From Spirochaetia bacterium UBA6919 (GTDB taxonomy: Bacteria > Spirochaetota > UBA6919), in contig DKAT01000091.1 of assembly GCA_002450905.1 (NCBI GenBank), positions 1 through 48,137 on the forward strand: a DNA stretch of 48,137 nt, written 5' to 3'. The notes under the pieces were generated by a model. It had not been told where the DNA came from, made no database searches, and saw only the letters and a program-made list of their open reading frames with translations. The translations under genes were made by a program, and so were the position numbers. This document shows positions 26,977 to 37,495 of the stretch, piece by piece; the first letter of the stretch is position 1, and the number at the start of each line of letters is the position of its first letter.

Positions 26977-28659
26977 TTATTTGCTTTGCAGGACTTCTAT
27001 TCCAGACCAGTCTTCAGGAAGAGTGATTTTAGAATAATTTATGGAACGATCATAATATATTTGAGCGAGGGTGTCGCTTTTTAAAATATCTATTACCTTT
27101 TTAAATTCCTCTGTAGCCTTTTCGAACTCTCTATTATAAAATAACTCGATTCCTTTGTCATAATGGTTTTTAGACAGATTTTTAGCATCGATGATTTCAC
27201 AGGGATCACTATTATATACCTCATAGACATCGACGGATTGTTTTTTTCCCTTCACCAATACTTTATCAACAAATCGAAAGTGGAATATATCCGGGTTATG
27301 CATTCTATCGATAACATTTCTACTAATCGCAATTTTAATTTTATATTTTTTTGTGAGTCCCTCGAGTCGTGAGGATAAATTCACTGCATCAGCTATAACT
27401 GTAGTTTCCATCCTCTCACTTTCCCCAATAGTACCCAGCATGAGATCCCCTGTATGGATACCAATACCGATATCAATAGGGATTTCGTTATTTTCTACCC
27501 TACTCATATTATATTGAGAAAGAGTTTTAAACATCTCAACAGCAGTATTCACAGCGTCATCCGCCTTATCAGGAAATAACGCCATAATGGCATCTCCAAT
27601 ATACTTATCAATAAATCCATTGTTTAATCGGATGATAGGCCCCATTTTCATGAGATATTCATTGAGAAAATTAAAGTTTTCCTTGGGATTCATGGATTCG
27701 GATAATGTGGTAAAAGATCGAATATCAGAAAATAAGACTGTCATTTCTTTTTTTATCTGATCCCCTAACTGAACTTCTATGATGGAATCGCGATTTAAAT
27801 AATTTAAGAACTCTCTTGGAATAAATCTTCGATAAGCTGTGTTTGTTTGATTTAGAGTATCGATAGCGAGATTTTGATTATGAATAGCTTCTTTGAATGA
27901 GGATTGGAGATATCCTATTTCGTCCTTTCGCGTAATGGGGATTTCTATACGATTATCGCCCTCTGAAATTTTCCTGGCACGATCAGCCAGGTTTAATATG
28001 GGATTTGTAAATATTTTTGCGAAGATAGATATAATAACTGATTGGATGATTATAAATATAATTGCAATTATGATAGAACTTTTAATGATGGATTCAATTT
28101 CCTTGTTTAAATACTCCGTAGTAAATACCATATCCATAGTTCCAGCGATGGATCCATACACAACGAGAGGGACAGTGATTTCTATAAATGTTTCTCCTTT
28201 GACATCAGTAAATTGAGTTCTGGGGAGTTGCTGACCTGCCAGACTTAATCGTATAAACTTATTATCATTGATTTTACCCGCCTTGCCATAGGGATAGGAT
28301 GCAAGGATATAGAAATTATGATCGATGATTTCAACAGACTTAATATCATAATGAAATTGTGCCAATTCAATGACATTTTGAAGGACTTTTTTACTGAGGA
28401 ACTTTAATTTAAACGACGTATTGATGTTTTTTGAAGTGATGTCATCGACAAGGGTTTCTTCGACGCGGGATGATTGATTTAACATGAGTGATACGAAACT
28501 ACTTACCGTCATGGCCCGTAATTTAGCCTGTTCCATAACGAGATGACGTTCGTTACTAATTAAATAATATGTAAATAGAATAATTACCAGAGTTGTGAGG
28601 ATGATTCCCGCAATGATTAATTGCCATAAAATGCTTAAACCGGATTTAATTTCTTTCAA
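26977..28659 (-). CDS. Class III adenylate cyclase with extracytoplasmic domain and HAMP
   Basis: The 560-residue protein starts at TTG; AAAGGA lies 6 bases upstream and no nearby ATG fits. N-terminal TM (about 9-32), an extracytoplasmic domain (33-190), second TM, HAMP (about 215-265, KIFTNPILNLADRARKISEGD), then the cyclase domain from about 290: VLFSDIRSFTTLSE (metal Asp), GFIDKYIGDAIMALF (second metal Asp and substrate Lys), and ADAVNLSSRLEGL. A short TPR-like C-terminus follows (KGIELFYNREFEKATEEFKKVI). It should make cAMP in response to an outside signal. It lies 26 bases after the solute-binding lipoprotein gene. Confidence 0.9.
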   Translation of the reverse strand: MKEIKSGLSILWQLIIAGIILTTLVIILFTYYLISNERHLVMEQAKLRAMTVSSFVSLMLNQSSRVEETLVDDITSKNINTSFKLKFLSKKVLQNVIELAQFHYDIKSVEIIDHNFYILASYPYGKAGKINDNKFIRLSLAGQQLPRTQFTDVKGETFIEITVPLVVYGSIAGTMDMVFTTEYLNKEIESIIKSSIIIAIIFIIIQSVIISIFAKIFTNPILNLADRARKISEGDNRIEIPITRKDEIGYLQSSFKEAIHNQNLAIDTLNQTNTAYRRFIPREFLNYLNRDSIIEVQLGDQIKKEMTVLFSDIRSFTTLSESMNPKENFNFLNEYLMKMGPIIRLNNGFIDKYIGDAIMALFPDKADDAVNTAVEMFKTLSQYNMSRVENNEIPIDIGIGIHTGDLMLGTIGESERMETTVIADAVNLSSRLEGLTKKYKIKIAISRNVIDRMHNPDIFHFRFVDKVLVKGKKQSVDVYEVYNSDPCEIIDAKNLSKNHYDKGIELFYNREFEKATEEFKKVIDILKSDTLAQIYYDRSINYSKITLPEDWSGIEVLQSK

Positions 28660-28685
28660 TTTTAATCCTTTTAATAAAATATTAT

Positions 28686-29975
28686 CTATCGAATCGTTTT
28701 TTGAAGGATTCTGGACTTTCTGAATAAGATACTATTAATTTCCTTTTGGGCTGAGTTTAATTGATCATTTATATCTTTGATGTCATGATATACCATGGCT
28801 TCCCATATTTTTTGACTTAAAATCCGACTGATTTCCCGGTAATTTTGATCGATGGGTCTTGGACTTAGATAATTTTCATTCTTAATAATTTTTTCTATAC
28901 CCGGAAGTTCTTTGGATACGTATTTTCTAAAAAGATTTTTACGGGTGGGATATAATCCATGTTTTAAGAAGTTTTGATTTTGGATTTTCTCACTTGTTAA
29001 GAAATTAATCAATTGCCAGCTTTCTTTGGCATTTTTACTGTATTTACTGATGACTAACATCCATCCGCCTGTTGTTCCATAATGTCTTTTTTGATCTTTT
29101 CCAGTTGGGATAGGCATTACAGCGATTTTATCATTCATGTTCCAGGGGTTTTGATGGGATAATTTATACATATAGGGCCAGTTGCGACTAAAAAGACTTT
29201 TTCCGTTTAAGAAATCTTTATGAGTGGACTCTTCCGTATATTTATTTACGTCTTTTGGGAGAGATCCAGAGGTTTTTAAATAGACCAAGAACTGGAGGGT
29301 TTTTTTTGCTGAAGGAGTTGTAATTTGTACATTTCCCTTTGAATCAAAGACGGATCCACCGAAACTTCTTATGATTTCATTAAAAAAACAGACTAATCCT
29401 TCGTAATTATTTCCCTGAAACGATAGTAACGACAATTTATTTTTTTTTGCAATTTTCGAAAATTTTAAAAGATCATCCCAGGTATCCGGTGGCTTGCGGT
29501 GATATTTGTTGAGAATGTCTTTTCGATAGTACATCATTCCAAAATCTACCCACTCCTGGAGAGCCCAGAACTGATTATCCACTTTCGTCCCCTGGAGAAT
29601 GCCGTCTAGAAAATTATTCCGCATATCTTTTGAAAAATATTGATCCAAGGGTTGTACCCAGCCATTTTTGACGAATTCTGCCAACCATATCACGTCAATT
29701 TCATAGATATCGATATTCGAATTTGCGGTGGAGAGATATCCGACATAAGCATCATGGGTTCGATTTGAGCTTACGAATTGGGATCCCGGGGGGTATCTCA
29801 TATCAACAATTTCAACACGAATTAAAGGATTTTCTTTTTGAAACTGAGTTATAAGATCATTGAGGTGGCTATGGACATTTCCAGCAATACGAATGGTTAC
29901 AATATTTTTTTGATTGCATTGAAGATTTATTATAAGGAGTGATAAAATGATCCAAATCAAATATATTTTTCTCAT
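28686..29975 (-). CDS. Sugar-type ABC solute-binding lipoprotein
   Basis: The 429-residue protein has a lipoprotein signal (MRKIYLIWIILSLLIINLQC, Cys 20). The mature protein fits family-1 (MalE/UgpB-like) binding proteins: VTIRIAGNV..LNDLITQFQKENPLIRVEIVD, then WALQEWVDFGMMYYRKDIL, PPDTWDDLLKFSKIAKKN and GTTGGWMLVISKYSKNAKESWQLINFL. No permease or ATPase gene is adjacent; the next gene is the cyclase. It could feed a distant transporter or act as a sensor. SD AAGGAT lies about 9 bases upstream. Confidence 0.85.
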   Translation of the reverse strand: MRKIYLIWIILSLLIINLQCNQKNIVTIRIAGNVHSHLNDLITQFQKENPLIRVEIVDMRYPPGSQFVSSNRTHDAYVGYLSTANSNIDIYEIDVIWLAEFVKNGWVQPLDQYFSKDMRNNFLDGILQGTKVDNQFWALQEWVDFGMMYYRKDILNKYHRKPPDTWDDLLKFSKIAKKNKLSLLSFQGNNYEGLVCFFNEIIRSFGGSVFDSKGNVQITTPSAKKTLQFLVYLKTSGSLPKDVNKYTEESTHKDFLNGKSLFSRNWPYMYKLSHQNPWNMNDKIAVMPIPTGKDQKRHYGTTGGWMLVISKYSKNAKESWQLINFLTSEKIQNQNFLKHGLYPTRKNLFRKYVSKELPGIEKIIKNENYLSPRPIDQNYREISRILSQKIWEAMVYHDIKDINDQLNSAQKEINSILFRKSRILQKTIR

Positions 29976-30088
29976 AATAACGTATCCTTAATATTTGGAT
30001 GTCTTATTATAAAATATAATGTCTTTTTTAAGAAAAAAATTAATTTGTTATACTTTTTGTCCCATTTATCTAATTCTAATAATGATTT

Positions 30089-30418
30089 TTAGTAATTGAC
30101 ACTTTGGAGGAACTCATTTTTATGGGAATTTTCTTTTATTTGGGAATGATTTTTTTTTAGATCCAAGTCATCCTGATAGCCGTATTGTAATTCTTTTTTT
30201 CTATTATATAATTTTTGGATGATATTTAATACAATTTTTTTTGCTGAAGCGTCTTCTAACTCCAAATGGTTGATAAGATTTAGCACCCCAATTGCTTGTT
30301 GTATTCTATTTTCAACCCCAGTTAAATCTAAGTCATTTATATCATAAGTCGTCATGAGATATGCCATTTTGTTGATTGATTGATTAAAATCCTGGTATTG
30401 TAATTTATTTAAAGTCAT
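30089..30418 (-). CDS. Uncharacterised 109-aa helical protein
   Basis: No recognised family. The protein is soluble and predicted helical (FNQSINKMAYLMTTYDINDLDL, then VENRIQQAIGVLNLINHL), with a Lys/Asn-rich C-terminus. SD AGGAG lies 7 bases before the ATG. It follows the PBP gene by 69 bases on the same strand. The size and helical pattern recall small secretion or flagellar chaperones, but no motif supports that. Confidence 0.55.
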   Translation of the reverse strand: MTLNKLQYQDFNQSINKMAYLMTTYDINDLDLTGVENRIQQAIGVLNLINHLELEDASAKKIVLNIIQKLYNRKKELQYGYQDDLDLKKNHSQIKENSHKNEFLQSVNY

Positions 30419-30487
30419 TTTAAATCTCCTGTAAATTCTATTCGTATATTATTACAAGAGATTTATCAAAACATATCAACATTTTTT

Positions 30488-33127
30488 TTAAGGATTAATT
30501 TTTTCTGGGGATTTTGGTGTTTTGGAATTATTTTTTTTAATATTTTTTTCTTCATTTGAAGATTCAGGCTGGAATAAGGGGTCTTTTTCTTCATTTATAT
30601 TTTTGGGAGTTTTATTTTTATTTTGTTTTTCTAGTCGGTCATTTTTTTCCAAATCAATGAGTTCAGGATTTCCATCATTATTTTTTTTATCCTTCATATG
30701 GTCTAATTCTTGATTTTTTTCCTTTGGATCGGCGATTACATCATTTTTATCAAGATGAGAGACTCTTTTTTCAAGATATTCCTTGTCTTTCTTATTTTTG
30801 ATATATTTTTTATCTTTCTTGTTGGGGGATTCAGAATCAATCAGGTAATCTTTTTCAGTTGCATTGGGATTTGAAGTGATAGTATTTAGCGCATCTTCTT
30901 TCTGATCATGTTTAAGATCACATTTTTTTGTGGGTTCTGTTCCTGGTTGGAGCGAAACCCTTAGAATATTTGGGCATTTATCTTTGACAGCGAGGAGTCC
31001 TGATTGGGCACATATTTCAGTTGTTTTCAGATTGACACTATCATTTTGGAAGAAGGACGTAAATCGGATTCTTTTGGAAACAGCAGTCATAAATTGTCCG
31101 AAGATAGGACCAGCAATCATTCCACCTCCACCACTGAGTGGATAATCTTTATCATGCCCAATCCATACAACAGAACATAATTCTGGGGTAAATCCAGCAA
31201 ACCAGAGATCACGATATTTTTGGCTTGTACCTGTTTTTCCAGCAACATCGAACTTCATATTATATAATTTCTGTATTATCCAGCCTGTTCCTCCTGGTGT
31301 TAGTACCTGACGCATCATTTCAATAAGTTGATATGCCGATTCCCTTGACACAACACGAACTTTGGATTGATTCTTTTCATCATTTGTAAGATCATCCAAA
31401 AGAATTGTTTCACCAGCGAGGTCTTGTATTTTAAGGATAAGTCGAGGAACAACTCTATTTCCTTCATTAGCAATCATAGCGTATGCCTGAGCAAGTTCTA
31501 AGGGGGTCATAAGAGATGTACCAAGGGCGATAGAATATTGACTTCTGGGAAATCGTTTGTATGCCTCTTCATCATCTAAATCCAGTGATCTTTGGATAAT
31601 ATCCCTGACCTTTTTTACACCAATTTCACTAATCAGTTGTGCTGCAATTTGATTACTGGATATCTTGAGAGCTTCAGTTAATGTGATTTCCCGATCAGTG
31701 TAGGAATTCTGATAATTTCTTACCTTCCACACCTTACCATTTTTTAATTCAATGGGCTTATAGCTATCCAATCTTGTGGAAAATGGATTGATAGATTGTT
31801 TTTCAAGAGCAGCAAGATATACAAATGGTTTGAAAGCAGATCCCGGTTGACGATGCGCCTGGAATGCTCTATTGAACTGATCTTTTTTGTTAAAATTATA
31901 TCCACCAACGAAGGCTGAGATATATCCATTTTTAGGATTAATTGCGACAAGGGCTCCTTGTATACCCCAGACAGAATTTCTTACTCCTGAAGCAGCTGCT
32001 AGTCTCCGATACCGATAAATACCTTTTTGGAGAGCATAGATAGCTTGTTTCTGGATATCCAGATCTATTGTGGTATATATTCTCCATCCCTTAGAGAAGA
32101 GAAAATCATGGGCTTGTTGGATATCATTATCAAATCGTTTTTTTAATTTTCTGATTATTTGTCTTTTAACCTCTTCAACTACATAAGGCGATTTGTTGTT
32201 GAACTCAATAAACTTTTTTGTTACAAATAATTTTTTGAAATTATATTTTTTCCAGAAATTGGCATGGATACTCTTATACAGTTTCTGAGGGATTAATTTC
32301 ATCTCAACCATGCCTTTCAGAGTGCGTAGATGACGTGCCTTGGCGTTTTCTGGGTTTATAAACGGGGAGAAGATGGTGGGATTTGAAATTAAACCAGCAA
32401 GGAGAGCAGATTCTGCTATATCAAGATACTTGGCTTTCTTATTGAAATAGAATTTGGCAGCCTCTTCAATCCCCATTACACCGTGGCCAAAGTAAACATA
32501 ATTGACATACATGAGGAGAATATCATCTTTAGAGTATTTTCTTTCGATTTCTCGGGCTATAAACATTTCATAGATCTTTCGCTTAATTGTTTTCTCACGA
32601 TTTGTAAATAGGAGTTTTGCCAGTTGTTGAGTGAGAGTACTTCCCCCTTGATGTAGACGAAATTTCATAAGATTTCGGGCCACCGCACGGAGGATACCCA
32701 TGATATCCACACCATTATGATTCTTATAATTTCTATCTTCAGTAGCTATGAGAGCATCTCGAAAGTGTTTTGAGACATTTTTCAGGGCTACTATTCTTCG
32801 TTGTTCCTTGGCTAACTTTCCGATTTCACGTCCCTTGATATCATAAATGATTGTTGAAAAACTGATTTGAGGAGTTTCAAAATCGGGTTGACTTGAGTTG
32901 AGATGGGGTTTTTGATATGCTTTAGAGTTTATTTGTTTATCCAGTACATGATAATAATAATTAAGAGTTTTGTTATGATTTGCTCTATTTTTTAACCACA
33001 ATTTATAAACAGAATTATAATATGTCCAGGTTATCACTGTTCCAAAGATCATTAATAATAATGGAGTAAAGAAGATTATAATTCTAAGATTACTACCAAA
33101 AAAGAATCGGACTACACGATTACTCAT
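30488..33127 (-). CDS. mrcA: Class A penicillin-binding protein (PBP1A-like)
   Basis: This bifunctional enzyme polymerises and cross-links peptidoglycan. The 879 residues comprise a TM helix (about 14-36), a GT51 glycosyltransferase (ATEDRNYKNHNGVD with catalytic Glu 130, GGSTLTQQLAKLL about 162) and a transpeptidase with SxxK (PGSAFKP, Ser 430), SSN (490-492) and KTGTS (631-635). From about 740 to the end comes an unusual tail of Lys, Asp, Glu and Asn with no fold pattern. The gene has a good promoter (33209-33237) and the SD GAGGTGG. Confidence 0.93.
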   Translation of the reverse strand: MSNRVVRFFFGSNLRIIIFFTPLLLMIFGTVITWTYYNSVYKLWLKNRANHNKTLNYYYHVLDKQINSKAYQKPHLNSSQPDFETPQISFSTIIYDIKGREIGKLAKEQRRIVALKNVSKHFRDALIATEDRNYKNHNGVDIMGILRAVARNLMKFRLHQGGSTLTQQLAKLLFTNREKTIKRKIYEMFIAREIERKYSKDDILLMYVNYVYFGHGVMGIEEAAKFYFNKKAKYLDIAESALLAGLISNPTIFSPFINPENAKARHLRTLKGMVEMKLIPQKLYKSIHANFWKKYNFKKLFVTKKFIEFNNKSPYVVEEVKRQIIRKLKKRFDNDIQQAHDFLFSKGWRIYTTIDLDIQKQAIYALQKGIYRYRRLAAASGVRNSVWGIQGALVAINPKNGYISAFVGGYNFNKKDQFNRAFQAHRQPGSAFKPFVYLAALEKQSINPFSTRLDSYKPIELKNGKVWKVRNYQNSYTDREITLTEALKISSNQIAAQLISEIGVKKVRDIIQRSLDLDDEEAYKRFPRSQYSIALGTSLMTPLELAQAYAMIANEGNRVVPRLILKIQDLAGETILLDDLTNDEKNQSKVRVVSRESAYQLIEMMRQVLTPGGTGWIIQKLYNMKFDVAGKTGTSQKYRDLWFAGFTPELCSVVWIGHDKDYPLSGGGGMIAGPIFGQFMTAVSKRIRFTSFFQNDSVNLKTTEICAQSGLLAVKDKCPNILRVSLQPGTEPTKKCDLKHDQKEDALNTITSNPNATEKDYLIDSESPNKKDKKYIKNKKDKEYLEKRVSHLDKNDVIADPKEKNQELDHMKDKKNNDGNPELIDLEKNDRLEKQNKNKTPKNINEEKDPLFQPESSNEEKNIKKNNSKTPKSPEKINP

Positions 33128-33517
33128 TAACTACCCACCTCTTAATACTTTTACTCATCGCCTTAACTTATCGGATTGTTTAGAAAAAGATTGTTAAAAT
33201 ATGAAAAAAATATAATGTTTTCAAGGGGATATGTCAAATGCACCTTTTCATTAACCCCTGATATTTATTTATAACTCGAAAATAAACACCTCAATTACAT
33301 GGTTACTGGAAAATATTTTTATTTTTGAAGAATTTGGGTATAATGATAATCGTTGTCAATAAATAATGATCTTCTTGTTGTATTTATATTTTTTTTTATT
33401 ATATTATAAAATAGCGTATAGCATGTTTCTATTTTGTTAACAAAGAGATAATCCAGAATTAGAACATTTTCTCGAAGTGTATTTATAATTATATATTATT
33501 TTATAAAGTAAATCTCA
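33128..33517. other. Divergent intergenic region, PBP / histidine kinase
   Basis: The 390 bases hold the PBP promoter (33209-33237, minus) and a perfect 12-bp palindrome TTTGTTAACAAA at 33433-33444, about 74 bases before the kinase ATG, which could be an operator. I see no gene or RNA. Confidence 0.45.
33209..33237 (-). promoter_or_regulatory. Sigma-70-type promoter for the PBP gene
   Basis: Minus strand: -35 TTGACA (33232-33237), 17 bases, -10 TATATT (33209-33214). The start codon is about 80 bases downstream. Confidence 0.65.
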
Positions 33518-36500
33518 ATGAAACCCATAAAGTATTATGTTATCTCTTTAATTGTAATTGTTATTTCTGTATTGTTCCTATCAGGTATTTTTTATCACCG
33601 GATAAAACAGGGCTATTTGGATACAGAACAAAAGATAAATCGATATCATCTAAAGTCTTACATTCTCAGTACAGAAATATATGAACATCTAACCAATATA
33701 CAAAATCAATTCAATACTGAAAAAAAAATCCCTCCTATTAATCATACCCTTGTAAATAAGAATATCAAAGACATATTAGAACTTCAAAAGCATTATCTTG
33801 GATCAAGGTTTCAGGAGTCTCTATCAAAAGTCGATCAGCGAATAATCAATCTCAACAACATTTTAAAAAATAATCAACAAATACAAAATAACAAATTATA
33901 TGTTAATGAAATAAAAAATACTCTAAAAGATCTTCAGCACTTTCGAAGTATTCATTTATCTGCTGAAACCAGAATGCTTAATACCTTACAAAACTCCAAA
34001 CATTTAAACATCCAGCATTTTATTATTATTTCTGCTATCATCTTATTAATAGGATCACTTTTATCAATTAAAATATTTAATCTCATGAAAACCCATTTTA
34101 TCCACTATGAAAGCTCCTTAAATGAACTCCAACAAACAAAAAATAGTCTTAATTTAGCTCAACAAATTGCTCATACAGGAAATTGGGATTGGGATATACC
34201 TCAAAATCAAATTAAATGGTCTGATGAGGTCTCAAGAATATTAGGAATATCAGCTCTGACCGATCATATAAATTATGATAATTATATAAACTTCATCCAC
34301 ACTGATGATCGTGACAGATATAAAAAACATCTTTATCAGGCGATGTTTGAGAACAAACCACTGGATATTGAACACAGGATTATCCGATCAGATGGGGAAA
34401 TCAGATATATATACGAAAATGGCGAAGTAATACATGATGACAATACACAACCAATTCGTATGCTGGGCACTGTACAAGATATTACTGATATGAAGATTTC
34501 TGAGATTGCCCTATTATCCATTGAAAATAAAAATCCTTACAGGTCAATGGACAGCTTCCTGGAAGAATGTGTCATTCAATTATCAAAGGTATATAAATCG
34601 AAATATGCATTAATCGGGGTCTTTGCAGATGAAAATAAATCAATTATACAAACCCTGAAAATATCTTGTGATCAGTTAATTGTTGATAATTTCCAATATA
34701 GTCTCACTGGCACTCCCTGTCAGGATATCCTTGATCTAAAAGCCGAATCTATCACAAGTAATCTTAAAGAAAGATATCCCAGTGATGAACTTCTTTTAAG
34801 CATGAATTTAGACAGTTATTATGGAACTCCCCTTGTTTCACCTTCTCAAGGAATTGTAGGACTAGTTTCCGTCATGGATACCAAAGAAATGCACTTAAAT
34901 AACTGGACAGAACCTTTGTTGGGTATCTTCGCAACCCGCATAGCATTTGAAATAGAACAGAAAAGAACTTCTGATTCCTTATTCCATGAGAAAGAGAAAG
35001 CTCAAATAACTTTAAATTCCATTGCTGATGCTGTTATTACCACAGATCTCTACGGAAAAGTTGAGTCCATCAATAAAAGTGCTGAGTCCATAACTGGTTG
35101 GAAAAATAACGATATTCTGGGATTACCTATCTCCTGGATATTTCAAACCATCGATGATAGCAACCGAAAACCCGCTGATAATCCCATTACAAAATGTCTT
35201 GCTGAGGGTAAAATTGTTAAAATGAATGATCAATTAAAATTAATTGATAGAAATAGAAATGAAATCTATATAGAATCCTCTGCCTCCCCCATTTATAATA
35301 ATTATAATGAAATAATAGGTGCTGTTTTGACATTCCACGACACCAGTTTACGAAAACAAGGTGAAGGAGTTATAAGAAATCTTGCTGTAGGTGTATCTGC
35401 CCTCACTGGAAATCAATTTTTTCGTACCCTGGTACTTTATCTCGGGAATACTCTTAAAATAGATCATGTATTCATTGGCAAATTAACAGATCCAAATACT
35501 ATTGAAACCATCAGTGTTTACAGCAAAGGAAATGATGCTGATAATTTCTCCTACAGCCTGGAAAATACCCCTTGTAATTTTGCTCTCACTAAAACCACCT
35601 GTTGCTTCCCCAAAAACATTCAAAAAATCTTTCCTGAAGATCATTTATTATCAGAAATGAATATTGAATCTTATGCAGGGGCACCACTGTTTGATTCTAA
35701 AGATCAGCCTATTGGTATTATCGTTGTTATGGATGAAAGGGAAATTTATAATCCAAATCTCGTTGAATCCATCCTGCAAATATTCGCTGTACGTGTCTCC
35801 GCAGAACTCGAAAGAATCAAAGTGGAACAAACCCTTATTAATAATGAAAATCGATTAAAAAAACTCAATCAAATCCTCACTAAACTAGCATCCCTTAAAA
35901 CGAGAGACTGTCTGGATATGCACGATATTATCATGAAATCCACAGAAGCCGCTACCAGTGGTTTAAATTGTCAATATTCAGGAGTATGGTTCTATAATCA
36001 GAATAAAACCCAACTAATTAATTCGGATATATATAGCCCTGTAAATGGCCACGATATCCATGAATCCGTTTTAGAAATCTCAAATTATCCAAATTATATC
36101 AACCTCCTCTCTACAGAACGCTGTATAGCCATTGAATATTGTATGGAAGACCAGCGTAGTGCGGAATTAATTGATTCTTATATCAAACCAAATAACATAT
36201 TCTCCAGCATAGAAGCTCCCATTCGCATAGAAGGCAATACCAGAGGTGTTATTCGGTGTGAATGTACAAATAATATCCGTCAATGGGCTACAGAAGAAGA
36301 AAACTTCGTTGGATCCCTCGCTGATCTCATAGCCCTCTCTATCGAAACCTGTGAACGACGAAAGGTTGAATCCGAACGAATGCGATTCTTTAATGCATTT
36401 GAAGCCAGTATCAATGAAATCTATATCTTTAATGCGGATAATCTCCTCTTCCAGTATGTTAACTCTGGGGCATTGACTAACCTAGGATACTCCCTCCCAG

Positions 36501-37495
36501 AAATGAAACAAATGACCCCAATTGATATCAAACCAGATTACGAAATGGAATCCTTCAAAGCAATAATAAAACCCCTAACCACAGGCGAAAAAGATCAACT
36601 TATCTTCCAAACAAGACACCAGAGAAAAAATGGAACGGTTTATCCAGTAGAAGTCTATCTCCAGCTTGTTAAACAAAACACAGATGAAATATATATCGCT
36701 ATCATCGTGGATATCACAGATCGAACCCGCTCAGAAGAAAAATTAAAATTATATACCAAACAATTAGAACAAAGTAACAGAGAACTCGAGTCCTTCGCAT
36801 TCGTAGCCTCTCATGACCTCCAGGAGCCACTCCGAAAAGTACAGGTCTTTAGCGATCGTCTTGCATCAACCCTTAAAAATCAACTAGATAACTTGGGACA
36901 TGACTATCTTACAAGAATTCAATCTGCTGCAAAACGTATGCAGAAACTCATCAGCGATCTTCTAACATTCTCAAGAATTGCCACCAAATCAAATCCATTT
37001 ATCAAAGTTAATCTCAATCAAATTATAAACGGCATCTTATCCGATCTGGAAATACTCATAAATCAGGTCAATGGACAAATCATCATAGGGCCTCTCCCTG
37101 AAATTAACGCAGACCCCACACAAATGTATCAGCTATTCTTAAATTTAATTAGCAACAGCCTAAAATATATCAAAAATGAAACCCCACCTCTTATAAAAAT
37201 TTCAGGACATGTAATCAAAACATCTACAATCGACGATAATCAAATTGCTGAAATCACTGTAACCGATAACGGTATTGGTTTTGATGAAAAATATCTCAAT
37301 CGTATTTTCAACGTCTTTCAAAGATTACACAATAAGAAAGAATACGAGGGCACGGGGATTGGGTTGGCGATCTGTCGTCGCATTACTGAACACCACCAAG
37401 GAACAATCACAGCAAAAAGTTCACCGGATAAAGGTGCAACTTTCATTATCCAGCTACCGGTTAATCATTTTCAGTTTACTGAGGGTAATAAATGA
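33518..37495 (+). CDS. Membrane-bound PAS/GAF multi-sensor histidine kinase
   Basis: The 1325-residue protein has a TM helix (8-30), an outer sensor region (31-166), a second TM (167-189), PAS1 (about 205-330), GAF1 (345-490), PAS2 (495-615), GAF2 (620-770), GAF3 (790-945) and PAS3 (955-1085). Then come HisKA with the phosphoacceptor in FVASHDLQEPLRKV (about 1102) and an HATPase domain (NLISNSLKYI, DNGIGFDEKYLNRIF, GTGIGLAICRRI). GAF1 and GAF2 share YSLxxTPC and the M(N)xxSYxGxPL pattern, so one arose from the other. The TGA overlaps the response regulator start. Confidence 0.92.
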   Translation: MKPIKYYVISLIVIVISVLFLSGIFYHRIKQGYLDTEQKINRYHLKSYILSTEIYEHLTNIQNQFNTEKKIPPINHTLVNKNIKDILELQKHYLGSRFQESLSKVDQRIINLNNILKNNQQIQNNKLYVNEIKNTLKDLQHFRSIHLSAETRMLNTLQNSKHLNIQHFIIISAIILLIGSLLSIKIFNLMKTHFIHYESSLNELQQTKNSLNLAQQIAHTGNWDWDIPQNQIKWSDEVSRILGISALTDHINYDNYINFIHTDDRDRYKKHLYQAMFENKPLDIEHRIIRSDGEIRYIYENGEVIHDDNTQPIRMLGTVQDITDMKISEIALLSIENKNPYRSMDSFLEECVIQLSKVYKSKYALIGVFADENKSIIQTLKISCDQLIVDNFQYSLTGTPCQDILDLKAESITSNLKERYPSDELLLSMNLDSYYGTPLVSPSQGIVGLVSVMDTKEMHLNNWTEPLLGIFATRIAFEIEQKRTSDSLFHEKEKAQITLNSIADAVITTDLYGKVESINKSAESITGWKNNDILGLPISWIFQTIDDSNRKPADNPITKCLAEGKIVKMNDQLKLIDRNRNEIYIESSASPIYNNYNEIIGAVLTFHDTSLRKQGEGVIRNLAVGVSALTGNQFFRTLVLYLGNTLKIDHVFIGKLTDPNTIETISVYSKGNDADNFSYSLENTPCNFALTKTTCCFPKNIQKIFPEDHLLSEMNIESYAGAPLFDSKDQPIGIIVVMDEREIYNPNLVESILQIFAVRVSAELERIKVEQTLINNENRLKKLNQILTKLASLKTRDCLDMHDIIMKSTEAATSGLNCQYSGVWFYNQNKTQLINSDIYSPVNGHDIHESVLEISNYPNYINLLSTERCIAIEYCMEDQRSAELIDSYIKPNNIFSSIEAPIRIEGNTRGVIRCECTNNIRQWATEEENFVGSLADLIALSIETCERRKVESERMRFFNAFEASINEIYIFNADNLLFQYVNSGALTNLGYSLPEMKQMTPIDIKPDYEMESFKAIIKPLTTGEKDQLIFQTRHQRKNGTVYPVEVYLQLVKQNTDEIYIAIIVDITDRTRSEEKLKLYTKQLEQSNRELESFAFVASHDLQEPLRKVQVFSDRLASTLKNQLDNLGHDYLTRIQSAAKRMQKLISDLLTFSRIATKSNPFIKVNLNQIINGILSDLEILINQVNGQIIIGPLPEINADPTQMYQLFLNLISNSLKYIKNETPPLIKISGHVIKTSTIDDNQIAEITVTDNGIGFDEKYLNRIFNVFQRLHNKKEYEGTGIGLAICRRITEHHQGTITAKSSPDKGATFIIQLPVNHFQFTEGNK

